Positions 17,211-26,167 of a stretch of 64,000 nucleotides of DNA are shown in pieces (the first letter of the stretch is position 1; every line of letters starts with the position of its first letter). The notes under the pieces are model-generated. The model ran no database searches, was not told where the DNA came from, and saw only the letters and a program-made list of their open reading frames with translations. Source of the DNA: Sphingobacteriales bacterium (lineage in GTDB: Bacteria; Bacteroidota; Bacteroidia; Chitinophagales; JADIYW01); assembly GCA_016721245.1 (NCBI GenBank), contig JADKIQ010000003.1:258501-322500 (forward strand), read 5' to 3'. The translations under genes and the position numbers were made by a program.

Positions 17211-18536
17211 ATGAACGATTACTTACAAAATTCCACATTACGTACCTTACTGAAAACACTCAATATTCCGGTGCCGGTGCCGCCCATCCTGAAGCGTAAT
17301 TTAAGTGCCTATTCGGCTGATGAATTAAAAGCAAAAAAAATTGCGGTGGCAGGAAAAGAAACGGAATTTTTGCATCAGCTGCAAAAAGAATTTCATCCGA
17401 AAGTTGACAACGCTACTGTATACGACGAGAAATTAGATGGCCTGGTGGTCAGTTGCGTGGGAATGCAGACAATAGAAGATTTGGAAGATTTATATACAAC
17501 GGTTAAAAATACCGCGAGTAAAATTAATGCAAACGGACGTGTGGTGATTATCTCCAGAACAGATGATGCAACTGCGTTATCTTATTCTGTTCAAAAATCA
17601 ATTGATGGTTTTTCGCGTGCATTGTCCAAAGAAATTGGCGGCAAAAAAGGAGTAACCGTCAATCAGTTGAAGATTACGAATACGAATGTCATGCCTTTTG
17701 AAACAGCCAATGCGGCTTTCTTCTTTTTAAGTGATAAGTCTTCTTTTATTACCGGACAAGTGGTGGAAGTGGGTAATGCATTTTCTGCTTCGTTTTCTTC
17801 CCCTGAAAAATTATTGCAGGATAAAATTGCGATAGTTACCGGCGGAGCAAGAGGCATCGGTGCCGCAACGGCAAAAGTACTGCATCGCGAAGGAGCTAAA
17901 GTGATTATTGTGGATGTGCCGTTTGCGAAAGAAGATGCGGAAAAACTGGCACAGGAATTAAACGGAGATGTCATTCTGGAAGATATTACAGATGCTAAAG
18001 CAACTGCGGATATTCAGCAATACATCCTGAATAATTATAAAGGACTGGATATTCTGGTGAACAATGCCGGAATCACCCGCGATAAGACGATTGCCAAAAT
18101 GAGTATCGATCAGTGGCGTGGCGTACTGAACGTGAACCTGAAGGCAATGGTGAACCTTACCGAAACGTTTATAGAAAAAGGATTCAATGAACATGCAAAA
18201 GTAGTCAGCTTGTCATCTATTTCAGGTATAGCCGGAAATGTTGGTCAAACAAACTATTCTCTTACAAAAGCCGGAGTTATCGGATTTACAAAAGCAATTG
18301 CTGAAAAACATACATCTGTATTTGCAAATGCAGTTGCACCGGGTTTTATAGAAACAAAAATGACAGAGAATCTTCCTTTCTTTGTGAAAGAAGGCGGACG
18401 AAGATTATCTACTTTAAAGCAAGGTGGTTTGCCTGAAGATGTGGCAGAATTAATTGGATTTTTAGCATCGCCACTTTCTGATAGCATCAATGGCCAATGC
18501 TTGCGTGTTTGTGGAGGCAGCATGATTGGCGCATAA
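17211..18536 (+). CDS. High-molecular-weight FabG-type 3-oxoacyl reductase
   Basis: 441 residues, nearly twice an ordinary FabG. The C-terminal SDR domain (about 200-441) has the cofactor motif IVTGGARGIGAA, NNAG, SLSSISG, catalytic Tyr349 and Lys353 in YSLTK, and VAPGFIETKMT. The N-terminal 190 residues form a degenerate Rossmann/flavodoxin-like domain without a glycine-rich motif, as in the HMwFabG type (M. tuberculosis FabG4), which reduces 3-oxoacyl-CoA with NADH. It lies 20 bases after the HACD-like gene and is presumably cotranscribed. Together they catalyse adjacent steps between 3-oxoacyl- and enoyl-CoA, in either direction. Confidence 0.88.
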   Translation: MNDYLQNSTLRTLLKTLNIPVPVPPILKRNLSAYSADELKAKKIAVAGKETEFLHQLQKEFHPKVDNATVYDEKLDGLVVSCVGMQTIEDLEDLYTTVKNTASKINANGRVVIISRTDDATALSYSVQKSIDGFSRALSKEIGGKKGVTVNQLKITNTNVMPFETANAAFFFLSDKSSFITGQVVEVGNAFSASFSSPEKLLQDKIAIVTGGARGIGAATAKVLHREGAKVIIVDVPFAKEDAEKLAQELNGDVILEDITDAKATADIQQYILNNYKGLDILVNNAGITRDKTIAKMSIDQWRGVLNVNLKAMVNLTETFIEKGFNEHAKVVSLSSISGIAGNVGQTNYSLTKAGVIGFTKAIAEKHTSVFANAVAPGFIETKMTENLPFFVKEGGRRLSTLKQGGLPEDVAELIGFLASPLSDSINGQCLRVCGGSMIGA

Positions 18537-18559
18537 ATAATTTTTTTTCAATATTTATG

Positions 18560-18590
18560 TTGTGTAAACTTTTAATTTAATTTAGATTTG
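18560..18590 (+). promoter_or_regulatory. Predicted promoter of the outer-membrane barrel gene
   Basis: TTG, a 20-base spacer, then TAGATTTG, matching the Bacteroidota consensus. The predicted transcript start is near 18596, giving a leader of about 60 bases. Confidence 0.6.
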
Positions 18591-18657
18591 CGTATTATTA
18601 CGTCAATATTAATTCAAGCTATTAAAAATCATAACAAACACTTGTAAATTTTAACAT

Positions 18658-19917
18658 ATGAAACGCACTCTTACATTACTAACTATATTAACATTAACCT
18701 TTTCTTCTTTTTCTATTGAGAATGCTATCATGATTACGAAGAAGACAAAGAAGAAGACTTCTGAAACTACGGTGAAAAATAGAGAAGGTCGTGGTGGTTA
18801 TTTAAGTATTACAGGTGGATATGGAATTCCTTTTTTAACAACAGGTTTACGTTCACCATTAAAAGAAATTGGTGATAAAGATTGGTATCAACGAAATGGT
18901 GATTTAAGTGTTAAACCTAATTTTGGTACAAATGGTGCTGGTTTCGCATTAAATGTCGGTGGTGGGTTTATGTTTAATAAATATTTAGGATTTGATGCAA
19001 TGTTAACTTTTGCATGGCACCCTGAAGTTCTTGATGCAAGAATTGATACCAAAGATTACTATGCTACTCAGAAATCTTCAACTTTCGGTATGTATTTGTC
19101 TCCACATTTAATGTTTCATTGGGACAATAATAAACGTTTTGGTTTAACAGCAAAAGTAGGTCCGTGTTTACCATTCTTTGGGAAACCAGATACAAGAGCA
19201 TATATCAAAGACCAAAGAGGACGATTAATCGAAACATTAGCAGGTTTGCCAACTATTCCATTAAATACGAATAGTATTCCAATTTTAAATCAAATTCCAA
19301 ATTTAGCAAATTTAGAAATTGAATTAATTGGACGTTCTCACACGGTGTTTAATCCAACTTTAGGTATAAGCGCTTCATTAGGAGCGGATGTTAAATTGAG
19401 TAAAAATTTTACATTATTTGCTGAAATAAGAGTTCAAGCTTATACAATTACTTTAAAAGAAACTATTTTTGATGAGTTTAAACAAACTGCTACTATTAGA
19501 GTTTTAGGTGCACCAATTCCTGCACCAGATGGTTTGTTGCCTTTTCCTTCAAATATTAGAAATGCATCAGAAGCTCCAGAATTCTTAAAACACATTGTGT
19601 TTAGGAAAGAAATAACTGAAGAATCAAATACTGCGCGTTATGGAACTAAATCGTTTTTTCCTGGTGGCGATTTAATTGGTTCAATTGTAAATCCAGACAA
19701 TGCACCGTTAATCGATCCTAATAAACCAAGGGACGAAGTGATGCCAAAAATTAATGCATCTACATTATACTTCAATGCTGGTATTAGAATCAGTTTCCCA
19801 AGTAAAAAATATAATAGTGAATCAGCTACTAAAACTGTAAAAACAAAGAAATCTAAAAAATCAAAAACATCATCTACAACGTTTGATGATCCAGATGCTG
19901 GCGCTGAACCTAAATAA
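18658..19917 (+). CDS. Outer-membrane beta-barrel protein of unknown function
   Basis: 419 residues. Signal peptide about 1-20 (MKRTLTLLTILTLTFSSFSIE), then a basic Lys/Thr linker. The body shows alternating amphipathic strands with aromatic ends: YLSITGGYGIPFL, FALNVGGGFMFNKYLGFDAMLTFAWH, TFGMYLSPHLMFHWDNNKRFGLTAKVGPCLPF, FTLFAEIRVQAYTITL, STLYFNAGIRISF. This is the usual look of a porin-like barrel of 8-14 strands. The protein ends in a Lys/Ser-rich tail and an acidic end, unlike the typical terminal aromatic residue. It has its own promoter and terminator. Cargo or role is not evident. Confidence 0.75.
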   Translation: MKRTLTLLTILTLTFSSFSIENAIMITKKTKKKTSETTVKNREGRGGYLSITGGYGIPFLTTGLRSPLKEIGDKDWYQRNGDLSVKPNFGTNGAGFALNVGGGFMFNKYLGFDAMLTFAWHPEVLDARIDTKDYYATQKSSTFGMYLSPHLMFHWDNNKRFGLTAKVGPCLPFFGKPDTRAYIKDQRGRLIETLAGLPTIPLNTNSIPILNQIPNLANLEIELIGRSHTVFNPTLGISASLGADVKLSKNFTLFAEIRVQAYTITLKETIFDEFKQTATIRVLGAPIPAPDGLLPFPSNIRNASEAPEFLKHIVFRKEITEESNTARYGTKSFFPGGDLIGSIVNPDNAPLIDPNKPRDEVMPKINASTLYFNAGIRISFPSKKYNSESATKTVKTKKSKKSKTSSTTFDDPDAGAEPK

Positions 19918-19936
19918 TTATTATATCTAATAAATA

Positions 19937-19966
19937 AAAAAACCGAGCAACTGCTCGGTTTTTTTA
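19937..19966 (+). terminator. Rho-independent terminator after the barrel gene
   Basis: Perfect 9-base arms AACCGAGCA / TGCTCGGTT around a 2-base centre, followed by a run of T. Confidence 0.9.
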
Positions 19967-20011
19967 TTGACTTAATTTCATTATTTTTAATCATACCAAA
20001 TCAATCAAATA

Positions 20012-21181
20012 ATGAAAATAAAATTCTACACAACCATAGTAATATTTTCATTGCATGTAGGAATATCTTTCGCTGGTTTTATCGACGGAACATTTAAGTT
20101 TGATAACAAGGTGAGAAAGTTTAGTATCTATGTGCCTAATATTTATTACACTCAAAATAAACCAGTACCATTGTTAGTTGGCTTACATGGCTTTGGTGAT
20201 GAAATCAGTAGTTTTAAAAATATTTGCATGAGCGGCATTGCGGATACAGCAAATTATATATGTGCATACGCAGAAGCATTACCTGATCCATTGTTACTTG
20301 GAAATGCATGGAATTCTGGAGCAGCAGTAGGTCCAATTGTTGTCAATAATACATCAAAAGATAATGGTTTTATCAATGCACTAGTTGATTCTGTAATTAG
20401 AAATTACATGATAGATACCACTCGCATGTATGTATTTGGATTTTCATTTGGTGCATTTATGACAGACAGGCTTGCTGCAGAAAATACAAATCGTTTTGCC
20501 GCAGTTGCAAATGTTTCAGGCTTAAGAGGAAATGCAATTACTGCTCTACCTAGTAGAGGAATGCCTTATCTTAAATTTCACGGAACTAACGATGCAACTA
20601 TTTCATACAATGGTGCTTCTACACTTGGTTTCTTACCAGGCTTAGGATTGAGTGCAGAGAATACAGTAAAGTTTTGGGTAACACAAAATAATTGTGATGC
20701 TACACCTATTGTGGATACGATGCCTGATATTGCCAACGATGGAAAGCGTTTCGTGCGATTTACCTATAATAACGGAAAAGAAAACAGCAAAGTTGTTTTT
20801 TATAAAGTAATAAATGGCGAGCATTCTTGGTACGGCACACCAGCAAGTGATATTTCATATTGTCAAACTATATGGAGTTTCTTTAGACAATTTTCGAGAA
20901 CTAGAGTGGTTACATCTATTAAAAATCAAAAAGAAGAAGTTGCAAAAATTAGTATCTATCCAAATCCATCTAATGGAAGTGTTACGATAGATTTTGCGGC
21001 TTCGCAAGAGAAATATACGCTGCTTCGATTATATTCTATTACAGGTGAAGTTGTATACACTAGAGCAATTGATAACGAATTGCAAATTGTTTTGGATAAT
21101 AAATTAGCAGCAGGTATGTATGTAGTATCATTAACCAATAACGATGGCGTCACCATCACACAGAAACTAGTGATACAATAA
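20012..21181 (+). CDS. Secreted PHB-depolymerase/feruloyl-esterase-type hydrolase with T9SS sorting domain
   Basis: 389 residues. Signal peptide about 1-21. The alpha/beta-hydrolase domain (about 25-300) is of the LpqC/polyhydroxybutyrate depolymerase type: LLVGLHGFGDE with oxyanion region, nucleophile Ser145 in GFSFGA, LKFHGTNDATISYNG with the acid, and GEHSWYG with the base histidine. The last 78 residues are a type IX secretion sorting domain: SIYPNPSNGSVTIDF, a variable centre, then LAAGMYVVSLTNNDGVTITQKLVIQ. The enzyme should therefore cross the outer membrane by T9SS and be released or attached outside. The likely substrate is a polyester or plant ester; the exact one cannot be told. 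Confidence 0.88.
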   Translation: MKIKFYTTIVIFSLHVGISFAGFIDGTFKFDNKVRKFSIYVPNIYYTQNKPVPLLVGLHGFGDEISSFKNICMSGIADTANYICAYAEALPDPLLLGNAWNSGAAVGPIVVNNTSKDNGFINALVDSVIRNYMIDTTRMYVFGFSFGAFMTDRLAAENTNRFAAVANVSGLRGNAITALPSRGMPYLKFHGTNDATISYNGASTLGFLPGLGLSAENTVKFWVTQNNCDATPIVDTMPDIANDGKRFVRFTYNNGKENSKVVFYKVINGEHSWYGTPASDISYCQTIWSFFRQFSRTRVVTSIKNQKEEVAKISIYPNPSNGSVTIDFAASQEKYTLLRLYSITGEVVYTRAIDNELQIVLDNKLAAGMYVVSLTNNDGVTITQKLVIQ

Positions 21182-21200
21182 CAAATTGTATCATTAGCTA

Positions 21201-22019
21201 TTACACAAAACGCAAATGAAACATTTGTGTCATGTCAAATAATTTATTAAAATTCATAGCAATTTTAGTTGATAAACGTTGGTTTGATTTTGGAATGCCT
21301 TCAAAGAATTTTACAGCACGAACTAACTCAATATGCTCGCTCCAATCTGTGACAGTTTTGGGGTTTAAGATTGCCCATTCCAAGTGTGCTTCTTTCATGC
21401 CAGCACTTTTAATGCGCATATCTACAAAGAACTTTCCAAAATTAGATATCACATCAAACATGATTTCTGCACCTTTTAATCGGTGTGCAATAGTGGTGAG
21501 AAATGCTTTTACATCTGCCTCTTTGAAGTATGGCAAAACACCGGGAACAGTAATAAACAAACCATTGCTGATATCGCCGATATCATCTATCCAGGAATAA
21601 TCCAGCATAGATTTTGCAATATAGCAAACACGATTGTTTGGTTCTGGTAACAGTTGTTTTCTCAGTGCAATCGAATCCGGCAAATCTAAATCATACCATA
21701 AAGCTTTACCGTTATCACATCTATAATAGGTAGTATCTAAACCTGCACCGATATCTAATATTTTTCCGTTTGGATGTTGTTGTAAAAATACTTTTATCGC
21801 TTCATCCATTTTATAAGCACGATACGCTAAACCATGCACGCCAATTTCTGTAATATTGCGCAACAACTTTTTTCGGTCAACATCTAATTGCTCAAATAAT
21901 TCCACGGCTTTGGTATCATTAAGTAAAGGTTTTTTATATTGCGTTTCCTTTGCACGCGATACCAGTGGCAACAACAATGTTTCCTGCACACGACCGAGTT
22001 GTATTTTTATTTTTTTCAT
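21201..22019 (-). CDS. SAM-dependent methyltransferase of the LCM/TcmP type
   Basis: About 272 residues from the chosen start MKKIKIQLGRVQET; an upstream TTG would add 16 unlikely residues. The SAM-binding motif is in GKILDIGAGLDTTYYRC, followed by LWYDLDLPDSIALRKQLL with the acidic ribose contact, then VPGVLPYFKEADVKAFL. This arrangement belongs to the leucine carboxyl methyltransferase superfamily, which includes O-methyltransferases such as TcmP. The substrate is unknown; no biosynthetic cluster surrounds it. It lies downstream of the broken acylase gene on the same strand, 60 bases away. Confidence 0.8.
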   Translation of the reverse strand: MKKIKIQLGRVQETLLLPLVSRAKETQYKKPLLNDTKAVELFEQLDVDRKKLLRNITEIGVHGLAYRAYKMDEAIKVFLQQHPNGKILDIGAGLDTTYYRCDNGKALWYDLDLPDSIALRKQLLPEPNNRVCYIAKSMLDYSWIDDIGDISNGLFITVPGVLPYFKEADVKAFLTTIAHRLKGAEIMFDVISNFGKFFVDMRIKSAGMKEAHLEWAILNPKTVTDWSEHIELVRAVKFFEGIPKSNQRLSTKIAMNFNKLFDMTQMFHLRFV

Positions 22020-22081
22020 TCTGCATTCATTTTTTACGTCATTGTTTTCAAAATCCAACACTATCAAGTTTTAAAACTTAA

Positions 22082-24163
22082 TTAACTATTAGGACTATAC
22101 ACACTTTCTTTATCTCTCATAATTTCTTCATAGTTCATGCTCATTTTTTTGCATTTCTGTTGTACAAATAATTCCATTTGATCGTCGTAGTGTTTATTGC
22201 CTTCTACATTGTTGGCACCATACGGCGAAATACTTTCAATGATAGGTCCGTCTTTAGTAAACTGTACCAATTCAATATACGTTTCGCCTACTTCGGCTTT
22301 AAATTACCATCTTTATAATCGCTTAACCACATCGTTGCAATCACATCAGGCACACCACCAATCGGCATTTCTTTTTACCACGAACCAGATTTTGCAAATC
22401 ACCTAATGGCATTTCATGCGTTCCAAAATGTTTCATTAAATGCGCTTGTGCATCTTCAACAGCTTTAACTAAAAACCATTCTTTTATTTTGGTACGCACA
22501 GCAGGAAAATGTCCTTCTTCTACAATTTTATCAATCACAGATTTTGTAATTAAAGCAACCAATGCAGCTTGTTTACTATTTACATTCGCATTTCTATCCC
22601 ATTTTTAAAACATCAAATGCTATCTTTAATCTGCGGATATTTTTTAGTATCGAGATGCAAGATATCCTCAATGTTTTCCATCGCATAATTGTATGCCGGA
22701 TTCATAAAGGACTGGTCGTATTTTATGGCTTTAAATTCATCATAAGAAATTTTCCGCTTTTGGCAAATAAATAACTGGTGCGCAAAGAACGATTGTCATC
22801 GTAAGCGAAATAATAGTCTTTTAGCGGATGTGTATTCCTGTCAGGATTATCTTCTTTTGCGGTGCAATTAAATGGTGTATTATTATTGTTGAATACATAA
22901 CCGCATTTCGGATTGATTACTTTCAGTAAGGTGTCGTAAGGATAATAATCATTGGCTTTCCAGAGTGTTGCAGATGTGTCGCCAGGCAATACGTGCCACC
23001 AATCATAACCTTTTGCTCTTCGAGGAAAATGGCCGTTGTCGAGATACATAATGTTGTTGTCTTTATCTGCATAAATGATATTCATACCAGGCAACGCCAT
23101 TTCTTTTAAAGCTGTTTGAAATTCTTCAAAGTTGCTTGCTTTATTCATGTGGTACCATTGTTCCGCACCGCGAATATCAAAAGCAGAAGGAAAACGAAGC
23201 GCAAAATAATTACCGTCTTTTTCCATTACCGGTCCATATACACTTTCATAGAATTTTTTTAGTCACCGGAATTTTAATGATCCAGAAAAGTTTCACCCAC
23301 ATTCTTACTTTCTTTTCTTTTAATTGCAACCATTTTCCATCAAACTGATATTTCAATTTTTCAGATGGATGCATCTTCAATAAATATACATCATCGTGGT
23401 CAGCCATACTTACCGTGTGTGCCCAACCTAAGTTTTCATTGGCACCATGAAAAATAGTAACACCACCGGGAAAAGTAGCCCCTAAAATATTCCAGCCTTC
23501 ATCCGAATGCAGATGCGCTTCATACCAGGAATACGGACCTTCCAGCGGTTGGTGTGAGTTGATGCCAAGATAGGTATTGCCGTCTTTTGTTTTATTGGCA
23601 TTTACAGCAAAGCCATTACTGCCTTTTGGTGTTCTGATTGTTGGATTGCCGATGGTGCCGTCAGAAATTTTCATAATGGAAAACGGAACATTTGTCATTA
23701 AAGCCAGGCCAACCGTATACCCAACAATCATATCTTTTTCGGTAATCGGCAATAAATCCTGCATAATACTTTCTTCCGGATGCAATCGGATATAGTTATT
23801 ACACGCCAGCACATAGGCACTCAATATACTTTTAAATTTTGGAGAAAAACTTTTATCGTATAATTTATCTACGCTTTCACGGGCACCAATAAAAGCACAT
23901 AAAAAATCCATGATGGCACCGTCTTTCCCTTTTAGTTCACCCAGTCTGCCGCGTGCAGTCAGTAAATTTTCCCGCATTGATTTGATATCATCTTCGCAGG
24001 TGGCCCAGGCTAAACCATACGCTACTTCCTCATCTGTTTTACCATAAATATGTGGCACACCCCATTTATCCCGGATAATTTTTATATTCTTCGTATTGAT
24101 TTCAATGGAGAAAGAAGATGAAAGACAGCAGCTGAAAATGATCAGTAAAAATAGTTTTTGCAT
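22082..24163 (-). pseudogene. Penicillin-acylase-family N-terminal nucleophile hydrolase, multiply frameshifted
   Basis: Exported acylase of the penicillin G / aculeacin / acyl-homoserine-lactone acylase family. Intact start: signal peptide (to about residue 19), IIRDKWGVPHIYGKTDEEVAYGLAWATCEDD, and the autoprocessing site with nucleophile serine in PKGSNGFAVN. The frame breaks at an A7 run (minus strand, 23254-23260; one A too many), then loses one base near 22755, is shifted twice between about 22590 and 22625, and again near 22370 and 22305. Protein similarity continues through every frame to the end at 22082 (QKCKKMSMNYEEIMRDKESVYSPNS). So the whole gene is present but untranslatable as given. 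Either recent decay or local sequence error. Confidence 0.8.
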
Positions 24164-24240
24164 AGTTTATAATTAGACTATTAAGGTAGGTATAAATAAA
24201 ATGAAATCAGCTATACCATTGTTTAGTTTTGGTTAAAGTT

Positions 24241-24263
24241 GCCGGCAGATAATCTGTGCCGGT
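24241..24263. promoter_or_regulatory. Operator-like palindrome before the acetate kinase fusion gene
   Basis: CCGGCAGAT-A-ATCTG(T)GCCGG, a nearly perfect inverted repeat with one extra base, about 20 bases upstream of a TATCTTAG -7-like element and 32 bases before the gene. It could bind a regulator; no tail of T suggests termination. Confidence 0.35.
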
Positions 24264-24294
24264 CAATTTTATTATCTTAGCCAAAAATTAAATT

Positions 24295-26100
24295 ATGTAT
24301 ATCCTTACCGTCAACTGCGGCAGTTCATCTTTGAAATTAGATGTCATAGATACACAAACTCAGCAATCCGTTACAGAACTGAAAGCAGAACGCTTACCCG
24401 AAGAGCGCGACATAACACTAAACGGCAAAACGCTGACGTACACCGGGGAATTATTATTTCCGTCTATTCTTTCATTTTGCCTGCAAGCGGTTAAGAAAGA
24501 TCTGGCAGATAAGACCATCAGCGGAATAGGGCATCGCGTAGTGCACGGAGGAGATAAATATTACCAACCCGTTCTTATTGATGAACAGGTAACTAAAACG
24601 ATTGAGGACTTAATTGATTTAGCGCCGTTGCATAATCCGGCAAATCTGTCCGGAATAAAAGCAGCTCAAGAGGTTTTTCCTGACTTACCGAATATTGCCG
24701 TATTTGATACTGCCTTTCATCAGACATTGCCGAGCCGAGCCAAGCATTATGCAATAGACAAAGAAATTGCAAAAAAGTATAACATTAAACGTTACGGATT
24801 TCACGGCACCAGTCACCGGTACGTTGCCCAAAAAGCAGCTGATTTTCTGAAACAGGATATCAAAAACTTACGCATTCTGTCTTGTCATTTGGGAAATGGA
24901 GCCAGCATCTGTGCCATTGAATTTGGACGAAGCGTGGAAGTATCTTTGGGCATGACGACCATGGAAGGTCTGGTGATGGGCACACGTTCCGGTGATGTAG
25001 ACCCTGGTATTGTTACCTTTTTACAGCAAAAAGAAAACTGGACATACGAACAGGTAGAAACTTTTCTGAATAAAAAATCGGGACTTGCCGGCATGAGCGG
25101 ATTTGGAAATGATATGCGGGATATTTTGCAACAAGCAGAAAACGGCAATGAAGACGCCCGTCTGGCAATACAGGTATTTACGCACCGGCTTACAAAATAT
25201 ATCGGTGCGTATGCAGCCGTGATGAGCGGTGTGGATGTGTTGTTGTTTACGGCTGGCATCGGCGAAAACAGTCCTGAAATCAGAAACAGAGTTTGTCAGG
25301 GTTTAGAGTTTTTGGGAATCATGCTGGATGATGATAAAAATAAAACGGTGAAACTGAGTGATGAACTGGAAGTAGCGAATATTTCGGATGAAAATTCCCG
25401 TGTAAAAATACTGGCGATTCGGACGGACGAACAACTGGCGATTGCACTGGAAGCACAGAAAATCATTGAAGAAAAGAATAAAGTCAATTGCATTCCGAAA
25501 ATTCCGATTGCCATTTCCGCTCGCCATGTACACCTGACCCGGGAAACAGTGGATGTATTATTTGGAAAGGATTATGAGCTGACCGAATATAAACTTTTGT
25601 CGCAACCCGGACAATATGCCGCAAATGAAACCGTAACTATTGTTGGCAAGAAAAATAAGATTGAGAACGTACGTATATTGGGACCGCTGCGACCAAAAGA
25701 TCAGGTGGAGATTTCCAAAACAGATGAGTTTTTCTTAGGGGTGGATGCACCGATACGCGAAAGCGGACATCTGGACGGAACACCCGGAATTACGCTGATT
25801 GGACCCAAAGGTACAGTGACACTTAAGGAAGGCGTGATTATTGCACTGCGTCATATTCATATGCATCCGTCGGATGCCGAGTTGTTTGGCGTAAAAGATC
25901 ACGATATTGTTTCTGTTGAAGTAGATGATGAAGACAGACCGCTTACGTTTAAAAATGTAGTTATTCGTGTATCCGATAAATTTAAACTGGAAATGCACAT
26001 TGACACGGATGAAGGAAATGCCGCCGAAATTAAAAGCGGGGAAGAAGGCGTATTAATGTCGTGTAAGCAAAGTGTAAGTTTACAGGCGAAGAATGTTTAA
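24295..26100 (+). CDS. Acetate kinase fused to a PduL-type phosphotransacylase
   Basis: 601 residues with two complete enzymes. Residues 1-395 are acetate kinase: NCGSSSLKLDVID, GHRVVHGG, FDTAFHQTLP, YGFHGTSHRYV, SCHLGNGASICA, MGTRSGDVDPG and FTAGIGENSPEIR. After a short linker (about 395-403), residues 404-595 are a PduL phosphate acyltransferase with its two zinc-binding histidine motifs, ISARHVHL and LRHIHMHP, plus LGPLRPKDQVEISKTD. PduL converts acetyl-CoA and phosphate to acetyl phosphate; AckA then makes acetate and ATP, so one polypeptide covers the whole Pta-Ack route. No separate pta or ackA is in the window. The motifs look intact in both halves, so both activities are expected. Confidence 0.93.
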   Translation: MYILTVNCGSSSLKLDVIDTQTQQSVTELKAERLPEERDITLNGKTLTYTGELLFPSILSFCLQAVKKDLADKTISGIGHRVVHGGDKYYQPVLIDEQVTKTIEDLIDLAPLHNPANLSGIKAAQEVFPDLPNIAVFDTAFHQTLPSRAKHYAIDKEIAKKYNIKRYGFHGTSHRYVAQKAADFLKQDIKNLRILSCHLGNGASICAIEFGRSVEVSLGMTTMEGLVMGTRSGDVDPGIVTFLQQKENWTYEQVETFLNKKSGLAGMSGFGNDMRDILQQAENGNEDARLAIQVFTHRLTKYIGAYAAVMSGVDVLLFTAGIGENSPEIRNRVCQGLEFLGIMLDDDKNKTVKLSDELEVANISDENSRVKILAIRTDEQLAIALEAQKIIEEKNKVNCIPKIPIAISARHVHLTRETVDVLFGKDYELTEYKLLSQPGQYAANETVTIVGKKNKIENVRILGPLRPKDQVEISKTDEFFLGVDAPIRESGHLDGTPGITLIGPKGTVTLKEGVIIALRHIHMHPSDAELFGVKDHDIVSVEVDDEDRPLTFKNVVIRVSDKFKLEMHIDTDEGNAAEIKSGEEGVLMSCKQSVSLQAKNV

Positions 26101-26167
26101 TTCTTTTTGTAATATTTCCGCCAAATTATTCACTAATTTAGCAGCTCATATTTTTAAAATTAATCAG

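Noticed and set aside
26093..26167. Upstream ATG for the M13 peptidase overlapping the acetate kinase gene
   Set aside because: It would bury the signal peptide that begins at 26168.
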